A DNA stretch of 34,253 bases from Lachnospiraceae bacterium (lineage in GTDB: Bacteria > Bacillota > Clostridia > Lachnospirales > Lachnospiraceae), in contig JAQXGF010000018.1 in NCBI GenBank assembly GCA_029006155.1, positions 1 through 34,253 of the forward strand. The letters are read 5' to 3'. The notes beneath the pieces were generated by a model that was not told where the DNA came from, did no database searches, and worked only from the letters and a program-made list of their open reading frames with translations. Below are positions 16,265 through 25,676 of this stretch, piece by piece. The first letter of the stretch is position 1, and each line of letters starts with the position of its first letter. Position numbers and translations under genes: made by a program.

Positions 16265-18547
16265 ATGCTTCGTATGATTCGATGGAAACGGCCGATGACA
16301 GTGCTGTTTTTGGCGGTATGCCTGCTTTCGCAGTTTCGGCTTGCGGGGCGGGACCGTCGGCGGCAGGTCGTACAGCAGGACTCTGTGGAGCGGCTTCTTG
16401 CAGCGGCACCGGAGGGTATTTTGCACATGCGTGGAACGGTAGATACGTGCAGCACGACAAAGGAGCAGGTATCCGTCGTACTGCGCGCGCTGGCAGTTGA
16501 GACGAATGGGATCTGGCAGGCGCTGGAGATACCGGGACATGGTGCGGGCTGTACCGTAAAAAAGAAAGGGGAGGCGCTGCTTCCCGGGGATGAAATCGAG
16601 ATAACAGGAACGCTCCGTATTCCGGAAGAGGCCGGGAATCCCGGAGCGTTTGATGCAAAAGCGTATTACAGCAGGCTGGATATCGTGTGTCAGCTGACAG
16701 AAGGGAAGATTCTGTCAAAAAAGAGCGGACCGGGCGGAATCCGGCCCTTCCTATATCAGGCAAGAAGCGCGCTGTGCGCGTCGCTTACGCAGATCCTTCC
16801 AGAAAAGGAAGCCGGGAGCATGATGGCGATTGCACTTGGAGAAAAGCGGGGAATGGATCCGGATATAAAAGCGTTGTATCAGGAGAGCGGGGTAGCGCAC
16901 ATTACAAGTGTGTCGGGACTCCATGCGACTGTGATCGGGATGGGAGCATACCGGCTGATGCGGGGACTTTATCTTGGAATCGCGCCGGCTTCGGTTCTGT
17001 CTGGTTGTCTGCTTTTTTTCTATGTCATGCTGACCGGGAGCGGGATCGCCGCACTGCGGGCCTTCTGGATGTTTTTTCTGTGGCTTCTGGCACAGGTGAT
17101 TGGACGCAGGTATGATGGAAAGACAGCGGCGATGACAGCAGCCACCCTTTTGCTGCTTCAGCAGCCGGAGTATCTGCGCGATACCTCCTTTTTGCTCTCC
17201 TTTGCAGCGATTGCGGTGATCCTGTGGCTGTTGCCGGTACTGCAGCTGCCGCTCGCGGGGCGTGGGGGCAGAAAAAAGGGATGGGGATCTGCAGTGGTAT
17301 CAGCCGGCATTTCTTCCGTCGGGATCTGGGTCGGCATGCTTCCGGTGACGCTGTATTTCTTTTACCAGACACCGCTTTATGGCATGCTGCTCAATGTACT
17401 GGCTGTGCCGCTGCTTCCGGTGCTCATGCAGACCGGATTGTCCGGTGCCGTGCTCGGACTGTGCTCACAGAAAGCCGGAATGTTTTTTGCCGCACCGGTC
17501 TATTACCTGCTTTCCTTTTTGGAGCGGCTGGCACAGGGAATGCTGTATCTGCCGGATGCAGTGTGGGTCGGTGGCCGGCCGTCGCTTTTGATGCTGGGTG
17601 GCTATTATGGAGTCCTTACCTTGTTTTGTGTCCTTACGGTACAGCGGCAAAAAAAGGTGGGACGACGCGGCTGTCTCTGGCTGCTCGGAATCCCTCTGGC
17701 TTTTTTGTGTCTGATCCGTCCGGCTCCACAGCGGCTGGAGGTGCTCTGTATGGACGTGGGACAGGGCGATGGCGCACTGCTTCGTATGCCCGATGGCGCG
17801 GTGTTTCTCGTCGATGGAGGAAGCAGCAGTGAGCAGGAGCTGTGGGAGCGGCAGATCAGCCAGACGTTAAAGTACTACGGGATCCGGACGGTCGACGCGG
17901 TATTTCTGTCACATGCGGACCTCGATCATATGAGCGGCATTCTGGAATTTCTGCAGGCATATGAGCCGGGGCTGACCGGGAAAAATATACATGGGATTAC
18001 ACTTGAGCATCTCATTCTGCCGCCTGTGGCAGACCCAGACGATTTTCAGGAGCTGAGCATGCTCGCCTGGCAAAAGGGGATTGCAGTCAGCCGGATGGAA
18101 CGGGGAGAGACGATTGGCGGTACAAACTGGCAGCTTACTGCGCTGTCGCCGCGCTTCGGCGCCCTGAGCGGTGACCGGAATGAGGATTCGCTCGTACTGT
18201 TGCTGCAGTATGGCGCTTTTCGGATGCTCTTTACCGGGGATCTGGAAGGGGCGGCAGAACAGGCGCTTGCAGAACATGCAGGGGAGCGGTTGCAGGCGGA
18301 TGTGCTGAAGGTCGGACATCACGGTTCGGCAAATGGCAGCGGCGAAGCATTTCTTGCGCAGGTGCGGCCGAAGGCTGCGGTCATTTCCTGTGGAAAGAAA
18401 AACCGGTATGGCCATCCGGCTTCTGAGACCGTCCGGCGGCTGGAAGAAAGCGGGAGTCTCCTGTTTTCGACGGCTGAGAGCGGAGCAGTACAGATCACGA
18501 CGGATGGGAGCAGCTTTTGGATTCGTCAAAAAAACTCGAAAAAATGA
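16265..18547 (+). CDS. comEC: ComEC/Rec2 DNA-uptake channel with metallo-beta-lactamase domain
   Basis: A 760-residue polytopic protein that carries single-stranded DNA across the membrane during natural transformation. It has an N-terminal DUF4131-type region with an OB-like segment (about 50-160), then the Competence domain with about ten helices, beginning with the conserved HITSVSGLHATVIG segment near residue 213. A C-terminal metallo-beta-lactamase domain starts at about 493 (CMDVGQGDGALL) with the metal motif H550-A-D-L-D-H555 and a later VGHHGSANGS. Full domain set and length argue for a working protein. The ribosome site GGAGGAGA is 16 bases from the first ATG, so the ATG at 16274 is possible too. 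Together with comEA it suggests a competence system, although pilus genes are not in the window. Confidence 0.93.
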   Translation: MLRMIRWKRPMTVLFLAVCLLSQFRLAGRDRRRQVVQQDSVERLLAAAPEGILHMRGTVDTCSTTKEQVSVVLRALAVETNGIWQALEIPGHGAGCTVKKKGEALLPGDEIEITGTLRIPEEAGNPGAFDAKAYYSRLDIVCQLTEGKILSKKSGPGGIRPFLYQARSALCASLTQILPEKEAGSMMAIALGEKRGMDPDIKALYQESGVAHITSVSGLHATVIGMGAYRLMRGLYLGIAPASVLSGCLLFFYVMLTGSGIAALRAFWMFFLWLLAQVIGRRYDGKTAAMTAATLLLLQQPEYLRDTSFLLSFAAIAVILWLLPVLQLPLAGRGGRKKGWGSAVVSAGISSVGIWVGMLPVTLYFFYQTPLYGMLLNVLAVPLLPVLMQTGLSGAVLGLCSQKAGMFFAAPVYYLLSFLERLAQGMLYLPDAVWVGGRPSLLMLGGYYGVLTLFCVLTVQRQKKVGRRGCLWLLGIPLAFLCLIRPAPQRLEVLCMDVGQGDGALLRMPDGAVFLVDGGSSSEQELWERQISQTLKYYGIRTVDAVFLSHADLDHMSGILEFLQAYEPGLTGKNIHGITLEHLILPPVADPDDFQELSMLAWQKGIAVSRMERGETIGGTNWQLTALSPRFGALSGDRNEDSLVLLLQYGAFRMLFTGDLEGAAEQALAEHAGERLQADVLKVGHHGSANGSGEAFLAQVRPKAAVISCGKKNRYGHPASETVRRLEESGSLLFSTAESGAVQITTDGSSFWIRQKNSKK

Positions 18548-18697
18548 AAAAATTTAGAAAAAGGATGGAAAAAGCATACCGAATTAGTGTAAAATCAGAG
18601 ACAGAGATAGAAGGATTGGAAAGTCATGACAGTTGCAGGTGGCGTTTTACCGGCAGCAAATGGATGCGGTCTATGAAACGGAAGCAGGAGGTCGGAC

Positions 18698-20464
18698 ATG
18701 TATTATTCAGATGATATTATAGAAGAAGTGCGGATGAGAAATGACATCGTGGACGTCATTTCCGGCTATGTGAAGCTGCAGAGGAAGGGGAGTTCCTACT
18801 TTGGACTCTGTCCGTTTCACAATGAGAAGTCCCCGTCCTTTTCTGTCAGCCCGTCGAAGCAGATGTATTACTGTTTTGGCTGTGGAGCAGGAGGCAATGT
18901 CTTTACGTTTCTGATGGAATATGAGAATTTTACCTTTCCGGAAGCCGTCAAGGCGCTGGCAGACCGGGCAGGGATAGAGCTTCCGGAAGTGGAGTATTCC
19001 GAGGAGGCGAAGCAGCAGCGGGACTTAAAGACGGCGGTGCTGGAGGTCAATAAAATGGCCGCGAAGTATTACTACTGTCTGCTGCGTGCCCCGCAGGGTG
19101 CAAAGGCGATGGAGTATCTGAAAAAGCGGGAGCTCTCAGATGAGACGATGCGCCGCTTCGGGCTTGGCTATGCCTCACAGTACAGTGATGCGCTTTACCA
19201 TTATCTGAAGAAGCAGGGAATTTCCGATGATTTGCTCAAAGAGTCCGGGCTGATGAGTGTCAATGAGCGGCAGGGCATGTACGACAAATTCTGGAACCGT
19301 GTGATGTTCCCGATCATGGATGTCAATGGAAAAGTGATCGGCTTTGGCGGCCGCGTCATGGGCGATGCGAAGCCGAAGTACCTGAATTCACCGGAGACGA
19401 TCGTGTTCGATAAGAGCCGGAATTTATACGGGCTGCATATCGCGCGGACGACGCGGAAAAAGTATCTGATTGTCTGCGAGGGGTATATGGATGTCATTTC
19501 TCTGCACCAGGCGGGCTTTACGAATGCGGTGGCATCCCTTGGCACAGCGCTGACGAGTCAGCATGCATCGATTCTGAAGCGGTATACAGACGAGGTCATT
19601 CTGACGTATGACAGTGATGAAGCCGGTGTGAAGGCAGCGCTTCGTGCGATTCCGCTTTTGAAGACGGCGGGGATCGCGACCAGGGTGCTGCATATGGAGC
19701 CGTACAAAGACCCGGATGAATTTATCAAAGCACTTGGCACAGAAGCCTTTCAGGAACGGATCGATCATGCGCAGAACAGCTTTATGTTTGAGCTTTCGAT
19801 TCTTGAGAAGTCCTATGATATGAAAGACCCGGAGTCCAAGACGCGGTTCTTTCAGGCGGTAGCAGAGAAGATTGCCGGATTTGAGCTGGAGATCGAGCGG
19901 GAGAACTATATTGAGGCGGTCGCAGGCGCATACCAGATTTCTTTTGAAGGGATGCGGAAAATGGTGATGAACTGCCTGATGCAGGGGGTTCCGGTGCGCA
20001 GGGAGCCGCGGCCGGTAAAGAGACAGGAGCAAAAGGAGAAGGACAGTGGAATCCTCACCTCGCAGCGATTGATTCTCACATGGCTGACGGAATATCCGGG
20101 GCTGTTTGCGACGGTAAAAGCGTGTGTGAAGCCGGAGGACTTTTCCGATGCGCTTTATCGCGAGGTGGCTTCCATGCTGTACGAACAGATGGAGCACGGG
20201 GAACACAATCCGGCGAAGATCACGAATCATTTTACGGAGCCTGAGCAGCAGCGGATCGTGGCACAACTGTTCAATACAGAGGTGCCGGTCGAGAACAGGG
20301 CAGAGCGCGAGAAAGCGATTAAGGAGACGATCTATAAGGTCGTGGAACACGGAATTACACAGCGCAGCAGCGAGCTGGACCCGACGGATATGGCGGGACT
20401 GCAGCAGCTCATCGATGCGAAGAAGCGTTTGCAGGAGTTGAAAAAGCTGCATATTTCACTGTAA
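18698..20464 (+). CDS. dnaG: DNA primase
   Basis: Makes RNA primers for DNA replication, working with the DnaB helicase. The CHC2 zinc finger is complete (C38, H41, C59, C62 in LCPFH and CFGC). The TOPRIM catalytic core shows E261 in VCEGYMDVI and D305-S-D307 in YDSDEAG. Motifs such as FGGRVMGDAKPKYLNSPET are conserved. The C-terminal 150 residues form the helicase-binding domain. Length 588 is normal. GCAGGAG is 7 bases before the ATG. It begins the dnaG-rpoD-trmK-nif3 block common in Firmicutes; about 150 bases of gene-free sequence separate it from comEC. Confidence 0.97.
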   Translation: MYYSDDIIEEVRMRNDIVDVISGYVKLQRKGSSYFGLCPFHNEKSPSFSVSPSKQMYYCFGCGAGGNVFTFLMEYENFTFPEAVKALADRAGIELPEVEYSEEAKQQRDLKTAVLEVNKMAAKYYYCLLRAPQGAKAMEYLKKRELSDETMRRFGLGYASQYSDALYHYLKKQGISDDLLKESGLMSVNERQGMYDKFWNRVMFPIMDVNGKVIGFGGRVMGDAKPKYLNSPETIVFDKSRNLYGLHIARTTRKKYLIVCEGYMDVISLHQAGFTNAVASLGTALTSQHASILKRYTDEVILTYDSDEAGVKAALRAIPLLKTAGIATRVLHMEPYKDPDEFIKALGTEAFQERIDHAQNSFMFELSILEKSYDMKDPESKTRFFQAVAEKIAGFELEIERENYIEAVAGAYQISFEGMRKMVMNCLMQGVPVRREPRPVKRQEQKEKDSGILTSQRLILTWLTEYPGLFATVKACVKPEDFSDALYREVASMLYEQMEHGEHNPAKITNHFTEPEQQRIVAQLFNTEVPVENRAEREKAIKETIYKVVEHGITQRSSELDPTDMAGLQQLIDAKKRLQELKKLHISL

Positions 20465-20556
20465 CACGGAAAGAATGACAGAGAGAGGCCGGAACGTGTG
20501 TTCAAATGACCTTGCAAAAGGGCCGGGCACACAACAGCAGAAAGGTAGGTAGCCGG

Positions 20557-21669
20557 ATGGATGTACGGACGACGGAGATTCAGAAGAAACTGCAGGAGCT
20601 TGTAAAAGCTGCAAAGGAAAAGAAGAATGTTCTGGAATACGGGGAGGTTCAGGCCGCACTGAACGATCTGCACCTGACAGAGGCGCAGTATGAAAAGGTC
20701 ATGGAATATCTGGATGCCAAAGGCATTGATGTGCTGGATGTGTCAGATTCGGATGATGCACTGCTTCCGCCGGACGACGAGGAATTTGAGGAGGATGACC
20801 CGGATCTGGAGAAAGAGGATCTGAGCGTTCCGGAAGGCACGACGACGGATGATCCGGTCCGGATGTATTTGAAAGAGATCGGACGGATTCCGCTTTTAAG
20901 TGCGGAAGAAGAGGTCGAGCTGGCAGAAAAAATGAGCCAGGGGGATGAGGATGCACGCCAGAAACTGGTAGAGGCAAATCTGCGCCTTGTAGTCAGCATT
21001 GCAAAACGCTATGCCGGGCGGGGGATGCAGCTGCTCGATCTGATTCAGGAGGGCAATCTCGGACTGATCAAGGCAGTGGAAAAGTTTGATTATACAAAGG
21101 GATATAAGTTCAGCACGTATGCGACCTGGTGGATCAAGCAGGCGATCACCCGGGCGCTCGCTGATCAGGCGCGCACGATCCGGATTCCGGTGCATATGGT
21201 AGAGTCGATGAACCGTGTCATCCGCACGTCCCGTCAGCTGATGCAGCAGCTTGGCCGGGAGCCGAAGCCGGAGGAGATCGCGATGAAGCTTGATATGCCG
21301 ACGGAAAAGGTGCAGGAGATCCTGAAGATATCGCAGGAGCCGGTATCGATGGAGACGCCGGTCGGCGAGGAGGATGACAGCCATCTGGGCGATTTTATCA
21401 AGGACAACAATATGCCGGTGCCGGAGGATGCGGCGGCATACAGCATTTTGCGTGAGCAGATCGAGGAAGTGCTCTCGACGCTGACGGAGCGGGAGCAGCA
21501 GGTGCTGCGCCTGCGCTTCGGGCTGGATGACGGACATCAGCGGACCCTGGAGGAAGTAGGAAAGATGTTCCATGTGACGCGTGAGCGGATCCGCCAGATC
21601 GAGGCCAAGGCGATCCGTCGGATCAAGCAGCCGAGCCGTGCGCGGAAGCTGAAGGATTATCTGGAGTGA
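20557..21669 (+). CDS. rpoD: Primary sigma factor (sigma-A/RpoD)
   Basis: Housekeeping sigma subunit of RNA polymerase. Region 1.1 (about 1-70) is followed by a strongly acidic linker (72-90) and region 1.2 ([16 protein letters not shown], 99-114). Regions 2.1-2.4 hold [20 protein letters not shown] and the -10 recognition helix in [14 protein letters not shown] (188-201). Region 3 follows, and region 4.2 has the -35 recognition helix [16 protein letters not shown] (340-355). The frame opens at 20506, but the ATG at 20557 gives the family N-terminus and follows AAAGGTAGG. Length 370 is normal. It follows dnaG by 92 bases and is probably co-transcribed with it. Confidence 0.97.
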   Translation: MDVRTTEIQKKLQELVKAAKEKKNVLEYGEVQAALNDLHLTEAQYEKVMEYLDAKGIDVLDVSDSDDALLPPDDEEFEEDDPDLEKEDLSVPEGTTTDDPVRMYLKEIGRIPLLSAEEEVELAEKMSQGDEDARQKLVEANLRLVVSIAKRYAGRGMQLLDLIQEGNLGLIKAVEKFDYTKGYKFSTYATWWIKQAITRALADQARTIRIPVHMVESMNRVIRTSRQLMQQLGREPKPEEIAMKLDMPTEKVQEILKISQEPVSMETPVGEEDDSHLGDFIKDNNMPVPEDAAAYSILREQIEEVLSTLTEREQQVLRLRFGLDDGHQRTLEEVGKMFHVTRERIRQIEAKAIRRIKQPSRARKLKDYLE

Positions 21670-21867
21670 GTTTTTCAAACGGCTTGCTTTAACAAAGTTG
21701 ATTCTATCGGCATATTACGTAAAGTTGCAGGGATGGAGCTAGAATTCCGTCTGACTGTCTAAGACTTAGAAGAAAGGGAACAATAAGCAGGCAAAGATAA
21801 AAAAGCAGTGTCATAGGGCGCGTTTGTAAATACTTTATCCGTGCTTGCTTATAAAGAAGGAGATATA

Positions 21868-22617
21868 ATGCAAATATCAGAACGTTTGAGGGCGGTGGCC
21901 GGGATGGTGAGCTCCGGCTGCCGTCTCGCGGACGTGGGGACCGACCACGCATACATACCGATTTATCTTATTCAGAACGGGACAGTGCCACAGGCCATTG
22001 CGATGGATATCAATCAGGGGCCGCTTTTGCGCGCCACAGAAAATATCCGGCGTTATGGACTGGCCGGACAGATCGAGACACGGCTCTCGGACGGGCTGGA
22101 AAAGCTGCAGGCAGGAGAGGCCGATACGGTCCTGATCGCCGGGATGGGCGGACTGCTCATGGTCCGTATCCTGGAAAATGGCAGAGAAGTGCTGACGGGC
22201 TGCCGGGAGCTGGTGCTTCAGCCGCAGTCGGATATCCGCAGTGTGCGGGCATATCTCGAGGAGAACGGCTGGCAGATCGACCGGGAGGATCTGGTCTTTG
22301 AGGATGGAAAGTATTATCCGATGATGCGCGCAGTGCGGAAGAAGGCACCGGAGAGGGTAAGACGGGATGCGGAAGTGGATAATCGGAATGATTCGAACGA
22401 AGGCATCCGGCACGAGTTGGAGTTGCGTTACGGTCCACTCCTCCTGCAAAAGCATCATCCGCTTTTGCCGGACTATCTGAGCCGGGAAGAACGGCTCTGC
22501 CGGCAGGTGCTCGAAGCGATGCAGGGCAAGGAGACGGAGGCGGCAAACGCCAGACGGGAGGAGCTTCGGAAGGAGCTGGAGTTTTTGCATCGTGCAAGAA
22601 AGCTTGCGGTGAGGTAA
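21868..22617 (+). CDS. trmK: tRNA (adenine-22 N1)-methyltransferase
   Basis: SAM-dependent enzyme that methylates A22 of tRNA. The SAM-binding strand-loop reads LADVGTDHAYIPIYL (20-34), followed by the acidic MDIN (46-49) and the family signature IAGMGGLLMVRIL (90-102), then LQPQSDIRSVRAYL. The final third is a helical arm rich in Glu/Arg, as in B. subtilis YqfN. Length 249 is normal. The frame opens with a GTG at 21841, but AAGGAGA immediately before the ATG at 21868 decides the start. The 198-base gap after rpoD holds no gene and no convincing terminator, so linkage to rpoD transcription is possible. Confidence 0.92.
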   Translation: MQISERLRAVAGMVSSGCRLADVGTDHAYIPIYLIQNGTVPQAIAMDINQGPLLRATENIRRYGLAGQIETRLSDGLEKLQAGEADTVLIAGMGGLLMVRILENGREVLTGCRELVLQPQSDIRSVRAYLEENGWQIDREDLVFEDGKYYPMMRAVRKKAPERVRRDAEVDNRNDSNEGIRHELELRYGPLLLQKHHPLLPDYLSREERLCRQVLEAMQGKETEAANARREELRKELEFLHRARKLAVR

Positions 22618-22765
22618 AGACAAATCTATAACTGAGCAACTTTGAAAAACGATACAATTAATTTGCTATATGTGGATATTGAAAACCTGAAACAAATATA
22701 GCGTACTGTATACTATGATTTTTATGCACTTTTCGGTATTTGTTCATCTATGATATAAAAGCATA

Positions 22766-22795
22766 TTGATAGAAGTAAAAACGGGTTTGTATAAG
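22766..22795 (+). promoter_or_regulatory. Candidate promoter in the trmK-nif3 gap
   Basis: TTGATA and TATAAG are 18 bases apart. The 297-base gap 22618-22914 is AT-rich, holds no reading frame with a ribosome site, and contains two small inverted repeats: GCACT/AGTGC near 22823-22845 flanked by TAGAT/ATCTA, and AGACC/GGTCT near 22859-22877. I see nothing else in it. Confidence 0.35.
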
Positions 22796-22914
22796 CTGAG
22801 TATAGATGGAAAGCTGAGTGGCACTTATAGAAAAAGAGTGCATCTAAGTATAGCATACAGACCTTGGAGAGGGTCTATAAATACTACTACTTTATGATAC
22901 GAGGATAGAAACGA

Positions 22915-23700
22915 ATGAGAGCAGAAGAAATTATCAAATTATTAGAAAAACAGTTTCCGCCGCAACTGGCGATGGACTGGGACAATTCAGGACTGCAGGT
23001 GGGCAGCCGGAAAACGGAAGTAAAAAAGGTACTGGTAGCGCTGGATGCGACGCAGAAGGTGGTTGACCGCTGCGTGGAAGAAGGGATTGATCTGCTCGTG
23101 ACCCATCATCCGCTGATGCTGGACGGTCTTCGCAAAGTGAACGAAGACACAATGTATGGAAGAAAAATTCTGGCTATGGCAGGCGCGGGGATGGCACATT
23201 ATGCCATGCACACGAATTACGATGTGGCGAAGATGGCAGAGCTGGCAGAACTTGCGCTGCATTTGACGGGCTGCACGCCGCTGGAGGTGACCGGAGTGGA
23301 TGCCGATGGAAAGGCATGCGGGATCGGCAGCGTCGGCGAGCTGCCGGAGTGTATGAGTGCAAGGGCATGCTGCGCTTATGTAAAAGAGGCGTTTCAGCTT
23401 GCGCATGTACAGCTATTTGGAGAGCCGGATGCGCAGGTGAAGCGGATGGCAGTCTGCCCGGGGTCCGGTGGAAAAGAGCTGATGGAAGAGGCTCTGAAAA
23501 GCGGAGCAGATATTTATCTGACCGGGGATGTGGGACATCACACCGGGCTGGATGCGCAGGATCAGGGGCTGGCGGTGATCGACGCGGGACATTTTGGAAT
23601 CGAGAAAATTTATATCCCGCAGGTGACGGAGCTTTTGCAGCAGCATTTTCCGGAGCTTGAGGTGGAGGCTGTATATCAGGAACCATTTATTACATTATAA
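22915..23700 (+). CDS. Nif3-like (YqfO) dinuclear metal-binding protein
   Basis: Member of the Nif3/DUF34 family, a dinuclear-metal fold often next to trmK in Firmicutes; it is described as GTP cyclohydrolase I type 2-like, but the reaction is not settled. Metal ligands are in place: H64-H65 in VTHHPL, H99 and D103 in MHTNYD, H226 and E230 in DAGHFGIE. Length 261 is the short form, lacking the inserted PII-like domain found in longer members. A GAGGA ribosome site lies about 10 bases upstream of the ATG. A possible biochemical role beside trmK is unknown. Confidence 0.9.
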   Translation: MRAEEIIKLLEKQFPPQLAMDWDNSGLQVGSRKTEVKKVLVALDATQKVVDRCVEEGIDLLVTHHPLMLDGLRKVNEDTMYGRKILAMAGAGMAHYAMHTNYDVAKMAELAELALHLTGCTPLEVTGVDADGKACGIGSVGELPECMSARACCAYVKEAFQLAHVQLFGEPDAQVKRMAVCPGSGGKELMEEALKSGADIYLTGDVGHHTGLDAQDQGLAVIDAGHFGIEKIYIPQVTELLQQHFPELEVEAVYQEPFITL

Positions 23701-23716
23701 AATTAAGAGAATAAAT

Positions 23717-23738
23717 ATCGATGGGGTAAAACATCGAT
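23717..23738 (+). other. Perfect 7-bp inverted repeat upstream of the uridine kinase-like gene
   Basis: ATCGATG and CATCGAT flank GGGTAAAA. There is no following T-run, so it is a weak terminator for nif3 or an operator. It lies 28 bases upstream of a good promoter candidate. Confidence 0.35.
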
Positions 23739-23765
23739 AATCGTTTATAATATGTGACTGTTGAT

Positions 23766-23794
23766 TTTAACTAAAATTTAAATATCCATATAAT
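23766..23794 (+). promoter_or_regulatory. Promoter of the uridine kinase-like gene
   Basis: TTTAAC (23766-23771) and a consensus TATAAT (23789-23794) are exactly 17 bases apart. It lies inside a very AT-rich gap (23701-23935) that is otherwise empty. The RNA leader would be about 135 bases. Confidence 0.5.
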
Positions 23795-23935
23795 AGTAAA
23801 ATTGATTCTGCAAATAAATTTGAAAAAACAATCAAATTGGTCATTTATAGCTTGATTATCAAAGAAATGATTTTATTTCCGCTGTGAATGAGAATAGTCA
23901 GTGAGGCGTTTGGAAGTTGGAAGGGGTGTGAATCT

Positions 23936-25606
23936 ATGGCGGGAGAGACGATTGCGATTGAAATCAATGGCGTGAAAAAGGAATACCCACAGGGGACCCG
24001 TTTTCTGGAGCTGGCAAGGGAATATCAGAAGGAATATGCGTATCCGATCGTGCTGGCAAAGGAAGACGGACGGCTGCGCGAGCTGATGAAAAAAATATCA
24101 GACGGTACGAGTATTTGTTTTGTGACGCTGGCGGATAAGGCCGGTTACAGCACATATCGGCGCAGTATGATCCTGCTGATGCTCAAGGCATTTTATCATG
24201 TGGCAGGCGACAATGCGAACATAGACCGGATCGGCGTACATTTTGCAGTCAGCGGTGGATATTTCTGTACCTTGCAGGGCAGGACAGCGCTTACGCAGCA
24301 GCTGCTGGATGAAGTGAAGGACTATATGCATGTGCTTGTGAAAGAAGCCGCACCGATCGAGAAGCGGTCGATTCCGACCGTGGAGGCGCGTAAGAAGTTC
24401 CGGGAATACCGGATGTACGATAAGGAGCAGCTGTTCCGCTACCGGAGAGCCTCCAGAGTCAATATTTACAGCCTGAAATCCTTTGAAGATTATTATTACG
24501 GCTACATGGTGCCGGATGCCTCTTATCTGACCTGCTTTGATTTAAAGCTGTTTGAGGATGGGTTTGTACTGCAGTTTCCACCGCAGGGACAGCCGCAGAC
24601 GTTACCGGAATTTCGGCCGGAGATGAAAATTTATCATGTCCAGCGGGATTCCATGGAGTGGGGAAGCAGGCTTGGCATTCCGACGGTGGGTGCGCTCAAT
24701 GACTTTATCGTACAGCATACGGCCAAGGAACTGATCCTGATTCAGGAGGCGTTCCACGAAAAAAAGATCGCAGAGATTGCGGCACAGATCGCAGCAAAGC
24801 CCCAACAGAAGATCGTGCTGATCGCAGGACCGTCTTCTTCCGGAAAGACGACGTTTTCCCACCGGCTTTCCACGCAGCTCTCCGTGTATGGCCTGAAGCC
24901 GCACCCGATTGCCGCGGACGATTATTTTGTCGACCGGGAAAAGACACCACGGGACGCGGACGGCAAGTATGACTTTGAGCGGATCGAGGCGATCGATGTT
25001 GCACAGCTGAATGCGGATATGACGGCGCTTTTAAACGGTGAGACGGTCGAACTGCCGACGTTCAATTTCAAGACCGGAAAACGGGAGTACAAGGGGCGCT
25101 ATAAGACGCTTGGGAAAAATGATATTTTGATTATTGAAGGCATTCATTGCCTGAACGATGCGCTGACGGTGTCACTGCCGCGTGAGAATAAGTTCAAAAT
25201 TTACATCAGCGCCCTGACACAGCTGAACATCGATGAGCACAACCGGATTCCGACGACGGATGGACGGCTGCTGCGCCGGATTGTGCGGGATGCGCGCACG
25301 CGGGGGACTTCGGCGAAGAATACGATCGCGATGTGGGATTCGGTGCGCAGAGGCGAGGAGCGCAACATCTTCCCATACCAGGAGAGCGCGGATGTCATGT
25401 TTAATTCCGCACTGATTTATGAGCTGGCGGTGCTGAAGCTCTATGCGGAGCCGCAGCTGTTTTCTATCAGCCAGGAAGAGCCGGAATATGAGGAGGCAAA
25501 GCGTTTGCTGAAATTCCTCGATTATTTTCTGCCGATCCCGGGAGATGACATTCCGAACAATTCTCTGATCCGGGAATTTATCGGAGGCGGCTGCTTTGAC
25601 CTGTAA
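23936..25606 (+). CDS. TGS-domain uridine kinase-like nucleoside kinase
   Basis: A 556-residue fusion. It has an N-terminal TGS domain (about 5-65, IEINGVKKEYPQGTRFLEL), a central part resembling the second-additional domain of threonyl-tRNA synthetase (roughly 66-270), and a C-terminal uridine kinase/PRK-type P-loop domain. The last carries Walker A GPSSSGKTT (298-306), DDYFVDREKTPRD for substrate and IIEGIHCLND. This architecture is known in Firmicutes, where the protein is annotated as uridine kinase or nucleoside kinase. Whether it phosphorylates uridine is not proven by sequence. The ATG at 23936 is chosen over one at 23888 because GGAAGGGG precedes it and the TGS domain starts there. 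RNase P RNA follows at once. Confidence 0.88.
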   Translation: MAGETIAIEINGVKKEYPQGTRFLELAREYQKEYAYPIVLAKEDGRLRELMKKISDGTSICFVTLADKAGYSTYRRSMILLMLKAFYHVAGDNANIDRIGVHFAVSGGYFCTLQGRTALTQQLLDEVKDYMHVLVKEAAPIEKRSIPTVEARKKFREYRMYDKEQLFRYRRASRVNIYSLKSFEDYYYGYMVPDASYLTCFDLKLFEDGFVLQFPPQGQPQTLPEFRPEMKIYHVQRDSMEWGSRLGIPTVGALNDFIVQHTAKELILIQEAFHEKKIAEIAAQIAAKPQQKIVLIAGPSSSGKTTFSHRLSTQLSVYGLKPHPIAADDYFVDREKTPRDADGKYDFERIEAIDVAQLNADMTALLNGETVELPTFNFKTGKREYKGRYKTLGKNDILIIEGIHCLNDALTVSLPRENKFKIYISALTQLNIDEHNRIPTTDGRLLRRIVRDARTRGTSAKNTIAMWDSVRRGEERNIFPYQESADVMFNSALIYELAVLKLYAEPQLFSISQEEPEYEEAKRLLKFLDYFLPIPGDDIPNNSLIREFIGGGCFDL

Positions 25607-25631
25607 GAACCTGAAAATAAGCAAAAAAGGA

Positions 25632-25660
25632 TTTACAGATAGCAGATAGTGTGATAAAAT
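25632..25660 (+). promoter_or_regulatory. Promoter of RNase P RNA
   Basis: TTTACA (25632-25637) and TAAAAT (25655-25660) are 17 bases apart. The predicted start near 25667 is about ten bases before the first base-paired nucleotide of the RNA, so processing or a slightly longer 5' end is likely. Confidence 0.6.
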
Positions 25661-25676
25661 TTTACGGTTGAAAAGA

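Noticed and set aside
18517-18714. A 65-codon plus-strand frame bridging the comEC end and the dnaG start.
   Set aside because: It overlaps both flanking genes and lacks a ribosome site; it is best explained as chance.
5187-21710. The 13-base word TTGATTCTATCGG occurs both at 5187-5199 and 21698-21710, in gaps after two operons, with a few extra matching bases upstream.
   Set aside because: In a 34-kb window several exact 13-base repeats are expected by chance, and the flanks do not align beyond a few bases. A genome-wide count could revive it as a dispersed element.
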